Origin: Shinella pollutisoli
GTDB lineage: Bacteria; Pseudomonadota; Alphaproteobacteria; Rhizobiales; Rhizobiaceae
DNA length: 64,000 nt
Assembly: GCF_024609765.1 (NCBI RefSeq)
Contig: NZ_JANFDG010000017.1
Span: forward strand, 1 to 64,000
Direction: 5' to 3'
The notes beneath the pieces were generated by a model, which was not told the DNA's origin, did no database searches, and saw only the letters and a program-made list of their open reading frames with translations. Below are positions 7,500 to 15,840 of this stretch, in pieces. The position numbers and the translations under genes were made by a program. Position 1 is the stretch's first letter, and every line of letters starts with the position of its first letter.

Positions 7500-7640
7500 G
7501 CCCCTCATCCGGCCTGCCGGCCACCTTCTCCCCGTAAACGGGGAGAAGGAAATTTGCCGCATCGCTTTCCCAACCCATGACCCTTTCGCAGGGCAAGTCC
7601 CCTCTCCCCGCTTGCGGGGAGAGGGCTAGGGTGAGGGGCG
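7500..7640. repeat. Palindromic intergenic mosaic element (RIME-like), copy C
   Basis: Starts GCCCCTCATCCGGCCTGCCG and ends AGGGCTAGGGTGAGGGGC. It has two hairpins, CTTCTCCCCGT/ACGGGGAGAAG and CCTCTCCCCGC/GCGGGGAGAGG. It is almost the same as copy B (5970-6113) over its whole length, which implies recent duplication of the element. It separates the glycosyltransferase from the ABC ATPase gene. Confidence 0.82.
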
Positions 7641-7659
7641 GAGGCGGGTATGCGGTGTC

Positions 7660-8721
7660 TCATGGTGTATCCCCCGAAAAGACCCGGCATTTGGCCGGGT
7701 CGATCTTGAGGCTCAGCGCATCGCCGATCCGCCACGTCGCGGTGCCGGCGGGCACGCGCACCTGCAGCGGCGTCCCGGCGGCGGCGGTCTGGACGTGCAG
7801 CACCCGGTCGAGGCCGTGATAGGCGATGTCGGCGACGGTGCCGGCAAGCCGCTCGCCGGGCGGGCCGACGGCGACGTTTTCCGGCCGCACGGCAAGCGTC
7901 GCCGGGCCGGGCTTCGCATCGACGAGCGCCAGCCGCAGCCCCTCCGCCTCGAAGATGCCGTCCGCGCCGACCTTGCCCTCGACGAAGTTCATGACGCCGA
8001 TGAAATTGGCGACGAAGCGGTCGGCCGGCCGCTCGTAGATCTCCTCCGGCGCGCCGACCTGCAGCAGCCTGCCGTCACGCAGGATCGCCATGCGGTCGGC
8101 CATCACCAGCGCCTCCTCCTGGTCGTGGGTGACGATGACGAAGGTGATGCCGGCCTCGTGCTGCATGCGCTTCAGCTCGAGCTGCATTTTTTCGCGCAGC
8201 TTCTTGTCGAGCGCGCCGAGCGGTTCGTCGAGCAGCAGCACCTTCGGCCGCTTGACCAGCGCGCGGGCGAGCGCCACGCGCTGCTTCTGGCCGCCGGAAA
8301 GCTGGTCGGGCTTGCGGCCCGCGAAGGGCGTGAGGTCGGTCATCGCCATGGTCTCGTCGACGCGGCGGATAATCTCCGCCTTGGCGAGCCGTTCCATTTC
8401 CAGCCCGTAGGAAAGGTTCTGCCGCACCGTCATGTGCGGGAACAGCGCGTAGGACTGGAACATCAGGTTGAGCGGGCGCTTTTCCGGCGGCAGCGGCGAG
8501 ATGTCGTTGCCGTCGAGCAGGATGCGGCCGGCGCTCGGGCTCTCGAAGCCGGCGAGCATGCGCAGGAGCGTGGTCTTGCCGCAGCCGGAGGGGCCGAGCA
8601 GCGCGAAGAACTCGTTCTCGCGGATGTCGAGGCTGACGCCATCGACGGCCGTCACCGGGCCGAAGGTCTTTGCGACCCCCTCGATGCGCAGGATCGGTGC
8701 CGGGCTGGTCGGTTCTGTCAT
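7660..8721 (-). CDS. potA: Polyamine-type ABC transporter, ATP-binding protein
   Basis: A 353-residue ABC ATPase of the spermidine/putrescine (PotA/PotG) type that energises uptake through the two permeases encoded just upstream. Walker A is GPSGCGKTT, the signature is LSGGQKQR, Walker B is VLLLDEPLGALD, and the C-terminal TOBE region (LAVRPENVAV) is present. The start at 8721 is preferred because its ATG overlaps the stop of the permease gene (ATGA at 8718-8721), giving translational coupling; an in-frame start 27 nt upstream is possible. It is the last gene of potD-potB-potC-potA on this strand. The substrate class is known for the family; the actual ligand is not proven. Confidence 0.92.
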   Translation of the reverse strand: MTEPTSPAPILRIEGVAKTFGPVTAVDGVSLDIRENEFFALLGPSGCGKTTLLRMLAGFESPSAGRILLDGNDISPLPPEKRPLNLMFQSYALFPHMTVRQNLSYGLEMERLAKAEIIRRVDETMAMTDLTPFAGRKPDQLSGGQKQRVALARALVKRPKVLLLDEPLGALDKKLREKMQLELKRMQHEAGITFVIVTHDQEEALVMADRMAILRDGRLLQVGAPEEIYERPADRFVANFIGVMNFVEGKVGADGIFEAEGLRLALVDAKPGPATLAVRPENVAVGPPGERLAGTVADIAYHGLDRVLHVQTAAAGTPLQVRVPAGTATWRIGDALSLKIDPAKCRVFSGDTP

Positions 8722-9509
8722 GGGACGTGCTGTTCCCTGTTGAGCCATTGCGAGAGCAGGAGCGCGGTGGCGCTGACGCCCATGACGAGGGTGGCGAGCG
8801 CGTTGATCTCCGGCGTGATGCCGAAGCGGATCATCGAATAGATCTGCATCGGCAGCGTCATCGAGGCGCGGCCCGTGCCCGCCGTGAAGAAGGCGATGAT
8901 GAACTCGTCCACCGAGAGCGTGAAGGCGAGCAGGCCGCCCGCGACGATCGCCGGCAAGAGCACCGGAAAGGTGATGCGCCAGAAGGTCGTCCAGCCCGAG
9001 GCGCCGAGATCGCGCGAGGCCTCGACGATGGAGAAGTCGAAATGCTTGAGCCGCGCGCGCACCACCGAGCAGACGAAGGCGAGGTCGAAGATGACGTGGC
9101 TGACGACGATCGTGTGCAGGCCCATGGCGACGGAAAGCCGCGAGAAGAAGGTCAGCAGCGCCACCGCGAGCACGATGTCGGGAATGACCATCGGCGCGAA
9201 GGCGAGCGCTTCGAGGCCGCTGCTCTTCCTGCGCCGCGTCTCCATGCCGAGCGCCAGCAGCGTGCCGAGCACGGTGGAGATGAGGGTGGCAAAGACGGCG
9301 ACGACCAGCGTGTTCCAGGCGGCGCGCAGGATGTCGGTGTTGTTGAGCAATGCGCCGTACCAGCGCGTCGAGAAGCCGGACCAGGAGGTGGGAAGCCCGC
9401 TGGCGTTGAAGGAGAGCAGCACGAGCACGGCGATCGGCAGGTAGAGGAAGCCGAAGACGAGGAGAAGGACGATCCGCCCCGGCAGCTTTTGGCGAAAGGC
9501 GGCGCTCAT
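8718..9509 (-). CDS. potC: Polyamine-type ABC transporter, permease (PotC/PotI type)
   Basis: A 263-residue inner-membrane permease with several hydrophobic segments, the first of which is IVLLLVFGFLYLPIAVLVLL. The EAA coupling loop reads VEASRDLGASGWTTFWRITF. It pairs with the PotB-type permease to form the channel and contacts the ATPase through the EAA loop. ATG 9509 overlaps the upstream permease stop by 4 nt (ATGA), and its own stop overlaps the ATPase start by 4 nt, so the three genes are translationally coupled. Length and motifs are normal for the family. Confidence 0.92.
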   Translation of the reverse strand: MSAAFRQKLPGRIVLLLVFGFLYLPIAVLVLLSFNASGLPTSWSGFSTRWYGALLNNTDILRAAWNTLVVAVFATLISTVLGTLLALGMETRRRKSSGLEALAFAPMVIPDIVLAVALLTFFSRLSVAMGLHTIVVSHVIFDLAFVCSVVRARLKHFDFSIVEASRDLGASGWTTFWRITFPVLLPAIVAGGLLAFTLSVDEFIIAFFTAGTGRASMTLPMQIYSMIRFGITPEINALATLVMGVSATALLLSQWLNREQHVP

Positions 9510-10372
9510 TCCCGCGCCTCCCCTGCCCGCTCGCCGGAAGCGTGCGCGGTGGCGCGCGCCTGCACGAGGAGGAGCACGATCATGGTGGCGATCAGCGCCG
9601 CGCCGAGGGCCGCGCCGAAGGGCCAGTCGTTGGCCGTCAGGAACTGGTCGTAGACGAGGTTGCCGACCATCTGGAAGCGCCCGCCACCGAGCAGCGCGGG
9701 CGTCACGAAATTGCCGATCGACAGCACGAAGACGAAGACGCCGCCCGCCGCCACGCCCGGCAGGGTGAGCGGCAGCGTGACGCGCAGGAACGTGCGCACC
9801 GGGCCGGCGCCGAGATCGCGCGAGGCCTCCATCAGCTCCGGGTTCAGCCGCGACAGAACCGAATAGATGGCGAGGATGACGAAGGGCAGGTAGTTGTAGA
9901 CGAGGCCGGTGATGACCGCGCCCTCGGTGTAGAGCATGGAGAGCGGCTCGCCGGTGTAGCCGAGCTTGCGCAGCAGGTTGTTGACGAGGCCCTCGCGGTT
10001 GAGCAGCACGATCCAGGCATAGGTGCGGATCAGATAGTTGCTCCAGAAGGGCAGGACGGCGAAGAACAGCAGAACCGGCTGCGTCATGCGCGGCGCGCGG
10101 CTGATCGCATAGGCGGCGGGATAGGCGATGAGGATCGCGAGCACCGACGCCGTCAGCGCGATGCGCGCGGAGTTGAGGAAGATCTTCGCATAGAGCGGGT
10201 CGGCGACGCGGGCGAAGTTCTCCAGCGTGAACGTGTATTCCACCCCGCCCCAGACGCCGCGCTCGAAGAAGGCGTAGCTCAGCACCAGCAGGCACGGCGC
10301 CACCATGAAGGCGACGAGCCAGGCGACGCCGGGTGCTGCGAGCAGGGTCGGTCTGGTGGCGTTGAAGGACAA
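9506..10372 (-). CDS. potB: Polyamine-type ABC transporter, permease (PotB/PotH type)
   Basis: A 288-residue inner-membrane permease. It begins with a hydrophobic segment (GVAWLVAFMVAPCLLVLSYA), and the EAA loop is MEASRDLGAGPVRTFLRVTL. The block LLFFAVLPFWSNYLIRTYAW is typical of PotB/PotH permeases. The next gene, the PotC type, overlaps by 4 nt. Upstream, 294 nt filled with a repeat element (copy D) separate it from the binding-protein gene, which is unusual inside a transporter operon and could reduce permease expression relative to the binding protein. Confidence 0.92.
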   Translation of the reverse strand: MSFNATRPTLLAAPGVAWLVAFMVAPCLLVLSYAFFERGVWGGVEYTFTLENFARVADPLYAKIFLNSARIALTASVLAILIAYPAAYAISRAPRMTQPVLLFFAVLPFWSNYLIRTYAWIVLLNREGLVNNLLRKLGYTGEPLSMLYTEGAVITGLVYNYLPFVILAIYSVLSRLNPELMEASRDLGAGPVRTFLRVTLPLTLPGVAAGGVFVFVLSIGNFVTPALLGGGRFQMVGNLVYDQFLTANDWPFGAALGAALIATMIVLLLVQARATAHASGERAGEARE

Positions 10373-10436
10373 TGCGAAGGCTCCGGCGGGGCCGCGTTCC
10401 GCGCCCGCCCGTTGTCAGTTAAAGGGTAAATCCCTT

Positions 10437-10647
10437 GGCGGCCCAAGGCTATCGCATATCGATACGGCGTTGCCGCTTCCCCTTCTCCCCGGCGGGAGAG
10501 GGTGGCCCGGAGGGCCGGATGAGGGGGCAAGTCCGCGGCTTCTTGCCTCCGGCGCGCCCCTCATCCCGCTGCCGCGACCTTCTCCCCGCCGGGGAGAAGG
10601 AGCAGGGGGCGCCCTCATAATTCCATATGCGATAGCCTTGGGCCGCC
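10437..10647. repeat. Intergenic element with perfect 23-bp terminal inverted repeats (copy D)
   Basis: The ends 10437-10459 and 10625-10647 are perfect 23-bp inverted repeats that include CCAAGGCTATCGCATAT. Between them lie the same hairpin modules as in copies A-C (CTTCTCCCC... and CCGGATGAGGGGG). The whole 211-bp unit can fold on itself and sits between potD and potB, so it may stop or trim the operon transcript. The ends resemble those of a non-autonomous mobile element; no transposase is present and no clear target duplication was found. Confidence 0.82.
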
Positions 10648-10666
10648 ACGGGAGGAAGGCCGCGTG

Positions 10667-11725
10667 TCAGTTCGCGGCCTTGATCTCGCTGACGATGCGC
10701 GAATAGTCCTTCTGCGCGGCGCCGAGGTCGCGCAGCAGCTCGTATTTCGTGAAGTCGGCAGGGGCCATGGCCATGTTCGGGTACTGCTCGACGAGCGCCT
10801 TGTCGAGGCTGTCCATCGCCGCCTTGTTCGGCACCTTGTAGAGGATGTTCTCCGCCGCCCAGGCATGGTTCCTGGCGTCGAGGATGAAGTCGATGAACTT
10901 CATCGCCGCTTCCTTGTTGGCCGAGCTCTTGAGCACGACGATCGTGTCGATCCAGAGGTCCGAGCCCTCCTTCGGCACGACGTACTTGATGTCCTTGTTC
11001 TCGCCGATGCCGTAGTTGCACCAGCCGTCCCAGGCGTGCACCAGCGAGGCCTCGCCGGAGACGAGCTTGGAATAGAAGGTCGTGTCGTCATAGGCGAGCA
11101 GCGTCTTCTTCGCCTCGATCAGCAGGTTCTTCACCTCCTCAAGCTTCGCCGGGTCGGTCTCGTTGACCGAATAGCCCTTGGCGAGCTCGCCCGCGGCCAT
11201 CAGCCAGCGGTCGGTGGCAAGCATCGTCGTCTTGCCCTTCAGCGCGTCGGAGGGCTGCAAGAGGTTCATCCAGCTGTCCGGCGTGCCTTCCACGAGGTCG
11301 GAGCGGTAGCAGAGGCCCGTCGTGCCCCAGGTATAGGGCACCGAGAAGGTGTTGCCGGGGTCGTAGGCGAGCGTCGTCGCCTCCGGGTAGAGATTGGCGA
11401 GGTTCGGCACGGCCGCGTGGTCGATCGGCTCGGCGAGCCCCTGCCCGTTCAGGATCTCCGCGAAGGGCGAGGAGACGAAGACGATGTCGTAGCCCTTGCC
11501 GCCGCTCGCCATCAGCTTGCCCATCACCTCCTCGTTGGTGGCGTGGTTGACCACCTCGATCTCCAGGCCCGTCGCGGCCTTGAAGGTGTCGGCGATGTCC
11601 GGGGCCATGTAGCCGTCCCAGTTGGAGATGACGAGATCGGCGGCGGATGCCGTGCCGGCCGCAAGGCTTGCGGCGAGAAGCGCCGCGGCCGCGGTGGTCG
11701 CAGCCAGTCCGTTCTTCGTTTTCAC
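10667..11725 (-). CDS. potD: Polyamine-type ABC transporter, periplasmic substrate-binding protein
   Basis: A 352-residue protein with a clear Sec signal peptide (residues 1-28, basic start, alanine-rich core, cleavage near TASA). The mature part shows the PotD/PotF pattern: DLVISNWDGYMAPDI, then VPYTWGTTGLCYRSD and VHAWDGWCNYGIGE. It binds the ligand in the periplasm and delivers it to the PotB/PotC permeases. The gene is divergent from a GntR-family regulator across 211 nt that contain an AT-rich palindrome, which suggests control by that regulator. The family is certain; a polyamine, agmatine or a conjugated amine are all possible ligands. Confidence 0.92.
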   Translation of the reverse strand: MKTKNGLAATTAAAALLAASLAAGTASAADLVISNWDGYMAPDIADTFKAATGLEIEVVNHATNEEVMGKLMASGGKGYDIVFVSSPFAEILNGQGLAEPIDHAAVPNLANLYPEATTLAYDPGNTFSVPYTWGTTGLCYRSDLVEGTPDSWMNLLQPSDALKGKTTMLATDRWLMAAGELAKGYSVNETDPAKLEEVKNLLIEAKKTLLAYDDTTFYSKLVSGEASLVHAWDGWCNYGIGENKDIKYVVPKEGSDLWIDTIVVLKSSANKEAAMKFIDFILDARNHAWAAENILYKVPNKAAMDSLDKALVEQYPNMAMAPADFTKYELLRDLGAAQKDYSRIVSEIKAAN

Positions 11726-11803
11726 GGAAGACTCCCTTGTTTCGATTGTTCCTGCCTCAGACGGGCGCGCCGGTTGTCCCGGTCTCGTTCCCTGTCGATG
11801 GCA

Positions 11804-11825
11804 GTATTATTTATAAAAAAAATAC
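11804..11825. promoter_or_regulatory. AT-rich imperfect palindrome between potD and the GntR-family gene
   Basis: A 22-bp stretch starting GTATTATTT and ending AAAAATAC. Nine of eleven paired positions are complementary, with GTATT/AATAC at the ends. It is the only long AT-rich run of the 211-nt divergent region and contains TATTAT/TATAAA hexamers usable as -10 boxes. A GntR-family operator that controls both directions is the likely role; this is inferred from position only. Confidence 0.5.
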
Positions 11826-11936
11826 GTCAATAGGCCGGGCTCGAATTTTATGCGCATCGCGGATTTCGCTATCGCCGGCCTTGCGAAACGCCTGCGCAAA
11901 GGGCAGCATGCGCGGTGATGGAGGGCCGAGGCGGCG

Positions 11937-12869
11937 ATGACCGTGGAACCGAGACGCATCAATCACCGCCATGTCGAACTGGCGCAAAAGATACTGGATG
12001 TCGCCGGCGAGCGCGGCCTTTCGCGCGGGGAGCGGTTGGCCGAGCAGGCGCTCGCCTCGCTCTGCAACGTCTCGCGCACGCCGATTCGCAAAGCGCTGCA
12101 GGTGCTTGCCGAGCGCGCGCTGGTGACGGCGGATGCCGACGGCGGCTACCTGCTCGCCGTCGACCCGGTGGCGACGGCAAGGCTGGAGGATACGCCGGAC
12201 GGACGCGGCGAAGGCGAGATCCATGCCGCGATCCTGCGCGACCTCGCCGCCGGCCGCATCGCCGAGGCGCAGACCGTCGCCGCCCTCCAGCGACGCTACG
12301 AGGCCTCGCGGCAGGCGGTACAAAATGCGCTGATGAAACTGGCGGAGGACAATCTGGCCGAGCGCGGTGCCGGACAGCAATGGCTGCTGAAGCAGTTCGC
12401 CATCGGCGGCGACGCGGCGGCGAAGAGCTACGAGTTCCGGCTTGCCACCGAGCCGCTGGCGCTGACCATGCCCGACTTCCGCCGCGACGTCCCGGCGCTG
12501 ACGGCGCTGCGCCAGTCGATGCTGATCCTCAGCGGCATGGACGAGCGGGATTTCGACCGAAAGCTCTTCGACCGCACCGACTACGACTTCCACCTGACGA
12601 TCGCCCGGGGCTGCGGCAATCCTTTCATGGCCGAGGCGCTTGTGAACCACCATCGCCGCCGCCGCGCGAGCCCGCCGGCGGGCCACGTCAACGCCTTCCG
12701 CCTGATGCAGTCGAACCTGGAGCACCTGCAGATCCTGGAGCAGATCGAGCGCGGCCAGATGGAGCTTGCCGCCGATCTGATGCGTGTGCATATACAGCTC
12801 TCCCAATCGCAGCGCCCGCGGCTTGCCGGGCGCGGCGTTCCCCCCGCCTTCAAGCTCGTCTCGCGTTAG
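11937..12869 (+). CDS. GntR-family transcriptional regulator with two winged-helix domains and an FCD domain
   Basis: A 310-residue regulator. Residues about 10-75 form a GntR-type winged helix (CNVSRTPIRKALQVLAERAL). Residues about 88-152 form a second one (YEASRQAVQNALMKLAEDNL). The C-terminal part is an FCD ligand domain with the metal-binding histidines in DYDFHLTIARG, LEHLQILEQI and MRVHIQL. GntR regulators normally carry one DNA-binding domain, so the tandem arrangement is odd. It is divergent from potD and only 5 nt before the second glycosyltransferase gene, so it probably controls both arms. The ligand may be the transported amine or a product of the pathway. The function as a regulator is firm; repression or activation is unknown. 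Confidence 0.85.
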   Translation: MTVEPRRINHRHVELAQKILDVAGERGLSRGERLAEQALASLCNVSRTPIRKALQVLAERALVTADADGGYLLAVDPVATARLEDTPDGRGEGEIHAAILRDLAAGRIAEAQTVAALQRRYEASRQAVQNALMKLAEDNLAERGAGQQWLLKQFAIGGDAAAKSYEFRLATEPLALTMPDFRRDVPALTALRQSMLILSGMDERDFDRKLFDRTDYDFHLTIARGCGNPFMAEALVNHHRRRRASPPAGHVNAFRLMQSNLEHLQILEQIERGQMELAADLMRVHIQLSQSQRPRLAGRGVPPAFKLVSR

Positions 12870-12874
12870 TCCCC

Positions 12875-14170
12875 ATGGCGTCTGCAAAGACCATCGCCCT
12901 CTTTCCCGAAGCGAGCTACGGCGCGGCGCTGAACTGCGTCGGCATCGCCCAGGAACTGCGGCGCATGGGCCACCGCCCGGTCTTCGTCTGCCATCCGGGC
13001 TTCGGCGGCGTCTTTTCCGAATACGGCTTTCCCGAATATCCGCTGGCCGACGCCGAGGCGGGCCGGCCCACCGACTGGAACGACTTCATCGAGCGCCACC
13101 AGGACGCCTTCCGCCAGTCGCCCCTCGACCAGATCGAGAGCTATGTCGAGCCCACCTGGGAGGCGATCGTCGACACGGCGATGCGGGTGGAGGAGCCGCT
13201 CCGGCAATTGCTCGCCCGGCTGAAGCCGGACGCCGTCGTGCTCGACAACGTGGTGATGTTCCCGGCGGTCGCCAATGCCGGCGCGCCCTGGGTGCGCGTC
13301 GTCTCCTGCGCCGAGACGGAGATCCCCGACGCGGACGTGCCGCCCTATCTCTCCGGCTGCGGCATGGACGAGCGCGAATGCTGGCCGGCCTTCGCCGCCC
13401 GCTACGAGAAGGCGGTGGCGCCCGCCCACCGGCGCTTTGCCGCCTTCCTCGCCGAATGCGGCGTGAAAGCCCCCGCCGCGCCGAACTTCCTCGACCCTTC
13501 GCCCTGGCTCAACCTGCTGCTCGCACCCGAGATCATCCGCCACGCGCGCCGCCGGCCGCTCGATCCGGAAAAATTCGTCTTCCTCGACGGCTGCGTGCGC
13601 AGCGAGGCGCCCTATACGCCGCCGCGCTTCGCCAGCCACAACGACGCGCCGCTGGTGCTGACGAGCTTCGGCTCGCTCGGCGCGATGGACGTGGAGATGA
13701 CGAAGCGGATGATCGCCGTCTTCGCGCGGCTGCCCTGCCGCTTCCTCGTCAATGCCGGCCACTGGCGCGAGGACTATCGCGAGGTGCCGGACAATGTCTT
13801 CATCGACAGCTGGTTCCCGCAGCCGTCCGTGGTCGAGCAGGCCGATCTCTTCATCCACCACGGCGGCAACAATTCCTTCTGCGAGGCGCTCTATTACGGC
13901 GTGCCGTCGCTGATCATGCCCTATTGCTGGGACGGCCATGACAACGCCGTGCGTGCCGACGAGACGGGCGTCGGCCGTCGCCTCGACCGCTACGGCTGGA
14001 GCGAGGCGGAGCTCGAAGGCGCGATCCGCGCGCTGCTCGGCGACGTGGCGATGCGGCAAAGGCTGAAGGCCAATGCGGAGAAGATGCGCAAGGCGGCGGG
14101 GGTGACGCGCGCGGCGGAGGAAATCGTCAAGGTCGCGGCCGGCGCGCTCAGTGCCGTGCGCGCGTCGTAA
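12875..14170 (+). CDS. UGT/MGT-like glycosyltransferase (paralogue 2)
   Basis: A 431-residue GT-B glycosyltransferase, the same length as paralogue 1 at 6166-7461. Shared landmarks include KTIALFPEASYGAALNCVGI, YLSGCG, TSFGSLGAMD, DSWFPQPSVVEQ and FIHHGGNNSFCEALYYG. The HHGG loop binds the nucleotide sugar. The ATG at 12875 lies 5 nt after the regulator stop, so the two genes are coupled; the open frame continues upstream but overlaps the regulator. An aldehyde dehydrogenase follows after 18 nt. Two such enzymes on either side of one transporter suggest that the substrate or a product is glycosylated, perhaps at two positions or with two sugars. Confidence 0.88.
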   Translation: MASAKTIALFPEASYGAALNCVGIAQELRRMGHRPVFVCHPGFGGVFSEYGFPEYPLADAEAGRPTDWNDFIERHQDAFRQSPLDQIESYVEPTWEAIVDTAMRVEEPLRQLLARLKPDAVVLDNVVMFPAVANAGAPWVRVVSCAETEIPDADVPPYLSGCGMDERECWPAFAARYEKAVAPAHRRFAAFLAECGVKAPAAPNFLDPSPWLNLLLAPEIIRHARRRPLDPEKFVFLDGCVRSEAPYTPPRFASHNDAPLVLTSFGSLGAMDVEMTKRMIAVFARLPCRFLVNAGHWREDYREVPDNVFIDSWFPQPSVVEQADLFIHHGGNNSFCEALYYGVPSLIMPYCWDGHDNAVRADETGVGRRLDRYGWSEAELEGAIRALLGDVAMRQRLKANAEKMRKAAGVTRAAEEIVKVAAGALSAVRAS

Positions 14171-14188
14171 AACATCGGGAGAAGGCGA

Positions 14189-15670
14189 ATGCGCGACAGG
14201 CTCTTCATCGACGGCAAATGGGTGGCTCCGGCCAAGGGCGGCACGTTCACGGTAATCGATCCCGCCACCGAGGCGGTCGTCCACCAGGCGCCCGCCGGCA
14301 CGGGGGAGGATATCGACGCGGCGGTCGCCGCCGCCCGCCGTGCCTTCGACGAGGGACCGTGGCGAAAAATGTCCGGCAGGGAGCGCGCCGCCGTGCTGCG
14401 CCGCGTCAGTGACCTCATCCTCGTCCGCAGGCAGGAGCTCGCCCGCCTGGAGGTGATCGACAACGGCAAGCCGCTGCCGGAGGCCGTCTGGGACATGGAG
14501 GACACGGCCGGCTGCTTTGCCTTCTATGCCGGCCTCGCCGAGGAGATGGACGACAATCCGGAAGAGGCGATCCCGCTCGCCGAGCCGCGCTTCTCCTCGA
14601 AGGTCGTGCGCGAGCCGGTCGGCGTGGCGGGGGCGATCATCCCGTGGAACTACCCGCTGCTGATGGCCTCGTGGAAGGTGGCCCCGGCGCTCGCCGCCGG
14701 CTGCACCATGGTGCTGAAGCCCTCGGAACTCACGCCGCTTACGGCATTGGAACTCGGTGCCATCGTCGCGGAGGCGGGGCTTCCGGCGGGCGTGCTCAAC
14801 ATCGTCACCGGCCTCGGGCCCGATGCCGGCCGACCGCTTTCCGAGCATCCCGGCATCGACAAGCTCGCCTTCACCGGCTCGGTGCCGACGGGCGCGAAGA
14901 TCATGGCGGCGGCGGCGCGCGACATCAAGAACGTCAGCCTGGAGCTCGGCGGCAAGTCGCCCTTCGTCGTCTTCGCCGACAGCGACATCGACAAGGCCGT
15001 CGAATGGATCATGTTCGGCATCTTCTGGAACCAGGGCCAGGTCTGCTCGGCGACCTCGCGCGTGCTGGTGGAGGAGAGCCTCTATCCGGCGCTCCTCGAA
15101 AGGCTCGTTGCCGAATCGGCGAAGATCCGCATCGGCAACGGGCTGGAGGACGGTACGCTGCTCGGTCCTCTCGTCTCGAAGGGGCAGTACGACAAGGTGC
15201 TGGCGGCGATCGAGCGCGGCAAGGCGGAAGGCGCCACGGTCGCCGGCGGCGGGCGGCGACCGGCCGGTCTCAACACCGGCTATTTCCTCGAGCCGACGAT
15301 CCTCACCGACATGCCGGAGACGAGCGCCGTCTGGACGGAGGAGATTTTTGGCCCCGTCGTCTGCGTGAAGCCTTTCCGCGACGAGGCGGAGGCGATCCGC
15401 ATGGCCAACGACAGCCGCTTCGGGCTCGCCGCCGCCGTCATGTCGAAGGACCGCGCGCGGTGCGAGCGTGTGGCGAAGGCCTTCCGCGCGGGCATCGTCT
15501 GGATCAACTGCTCGCAGCCGACCTTCACCGAGGCGCCGTGGGGCGGCTACAAGCAGTCCGGCATCGGCCGCGAGCTCGGCCGCTGGGGCCTTTCGAACTA
15601 TCTGGAGGTGAAGCAGATCACCGCCTTCGAGAGCGACGAGCCCTGGGGCTGGTACATCAAGCCGGCCTGA
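14189..15670 (+). CDS. Betaine-aldehyde / aminoaldehyde-type dehydrogenase
   Basis: A 493-residue aldehyde dehydrogenase. The cofactor and catalytic blocks are IIPWNYPLLMASWKVAPAL, VSLELGGKSPFVVF (general base) and WNQGQVCSATSR (catalytic cysteine). The C-terminal APWGGYKQSGIGRELGRWGL is also typical. The NQGQVCSATSR version is characteristic of betaine-aldehyde and omega-aminoaldehyde dehydrogenases, which act on 3-aminopropanal or 4-aminobutanal from polyamines. It lies in the regulator-led operon, 18 nt after the glycosyltransferase. It differs clearly from the other dehydrogenase at 3507, so the pathway probably contains two different aldehyde oxidation steps. Confidence 0.9.
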   Translation: MRDRLFIDGKWVAPAKGGTFTVIDPATEAVVHQAPAGTGEDIDAAVAAARRAFDEGPWRKMSGRERAAVLRRVSDLILVRRQELARLEVIDNGKPLPEAVWDMEDTAGCFAFYAGLAEEMDDNPEEAIPLAEPRFSSKVVREPVGVAGAIIPWNYPLLMASWKVAPALAAGCTMVLKPSELTPLTALELGAIVAEAGLPAGVLNIVTGLGPDAGRPLSEHPGIDKLAFTGSVPTGAKIMAAAARDIKNVSLELGGKSPFVVFADSDIDKAVEWIMFGIFWNQGQVCSATSRVLVEESLYPALLERLVAESAKIRIGNGLEDGTLLGPLVSKGQYDKVLAAIERGKAEGATVAGGGRRPAGLNTGYFLEPTILTDMPETSAVWTEEIFGPVVCVKPFRDEAEAIRMANDSRFGLAAAVMSKDRARCERVAKAFRAGIVWINCSQPTFTEAPWGGYKQSGIGRELGRWGLSNYLEVKQITAFESDEPWGWYIKPA

Positions 15671-15840
15671 GGTTGCGGCTCCGGCCGTTCTGGGCCATAA
15701 CTCCCCTCCCCACTGTCGGAGGCCAGCCGTTCTCGGAGCATCGCGGGCCGTGTGCACGTATCGCGCCACGGCATGCCTTGCTCTGCGGCCCGGTCGCGGC
15801 AAACGCAATCGCAATGCGGGTGACCGCAGAGGAGATCACC

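Noticed and set aside
5046-7640. Repeated palindromes considered as a CRISPR array
   Set aside because: The units are spaced by whole genes, differ in length, and have no regular spacers or cas genes. They fit intergenic mosaic repeats.
10437-10647. Inverted-repeat element considered as a complete insertion sequence
   Set aside because: Only 211 bp, with no transposase frame and no clear target duplication; kept as a repeat.
12866-15814. 982-codon open frame on the - strand
   Set aside because: It is antisense to the second glycosyltransferase and the aldehyde dehydrogenase, both with clear motifs. The translation is rich in arginine, histidine and aspartate with no family features, as expected from G+C-rich third positions.
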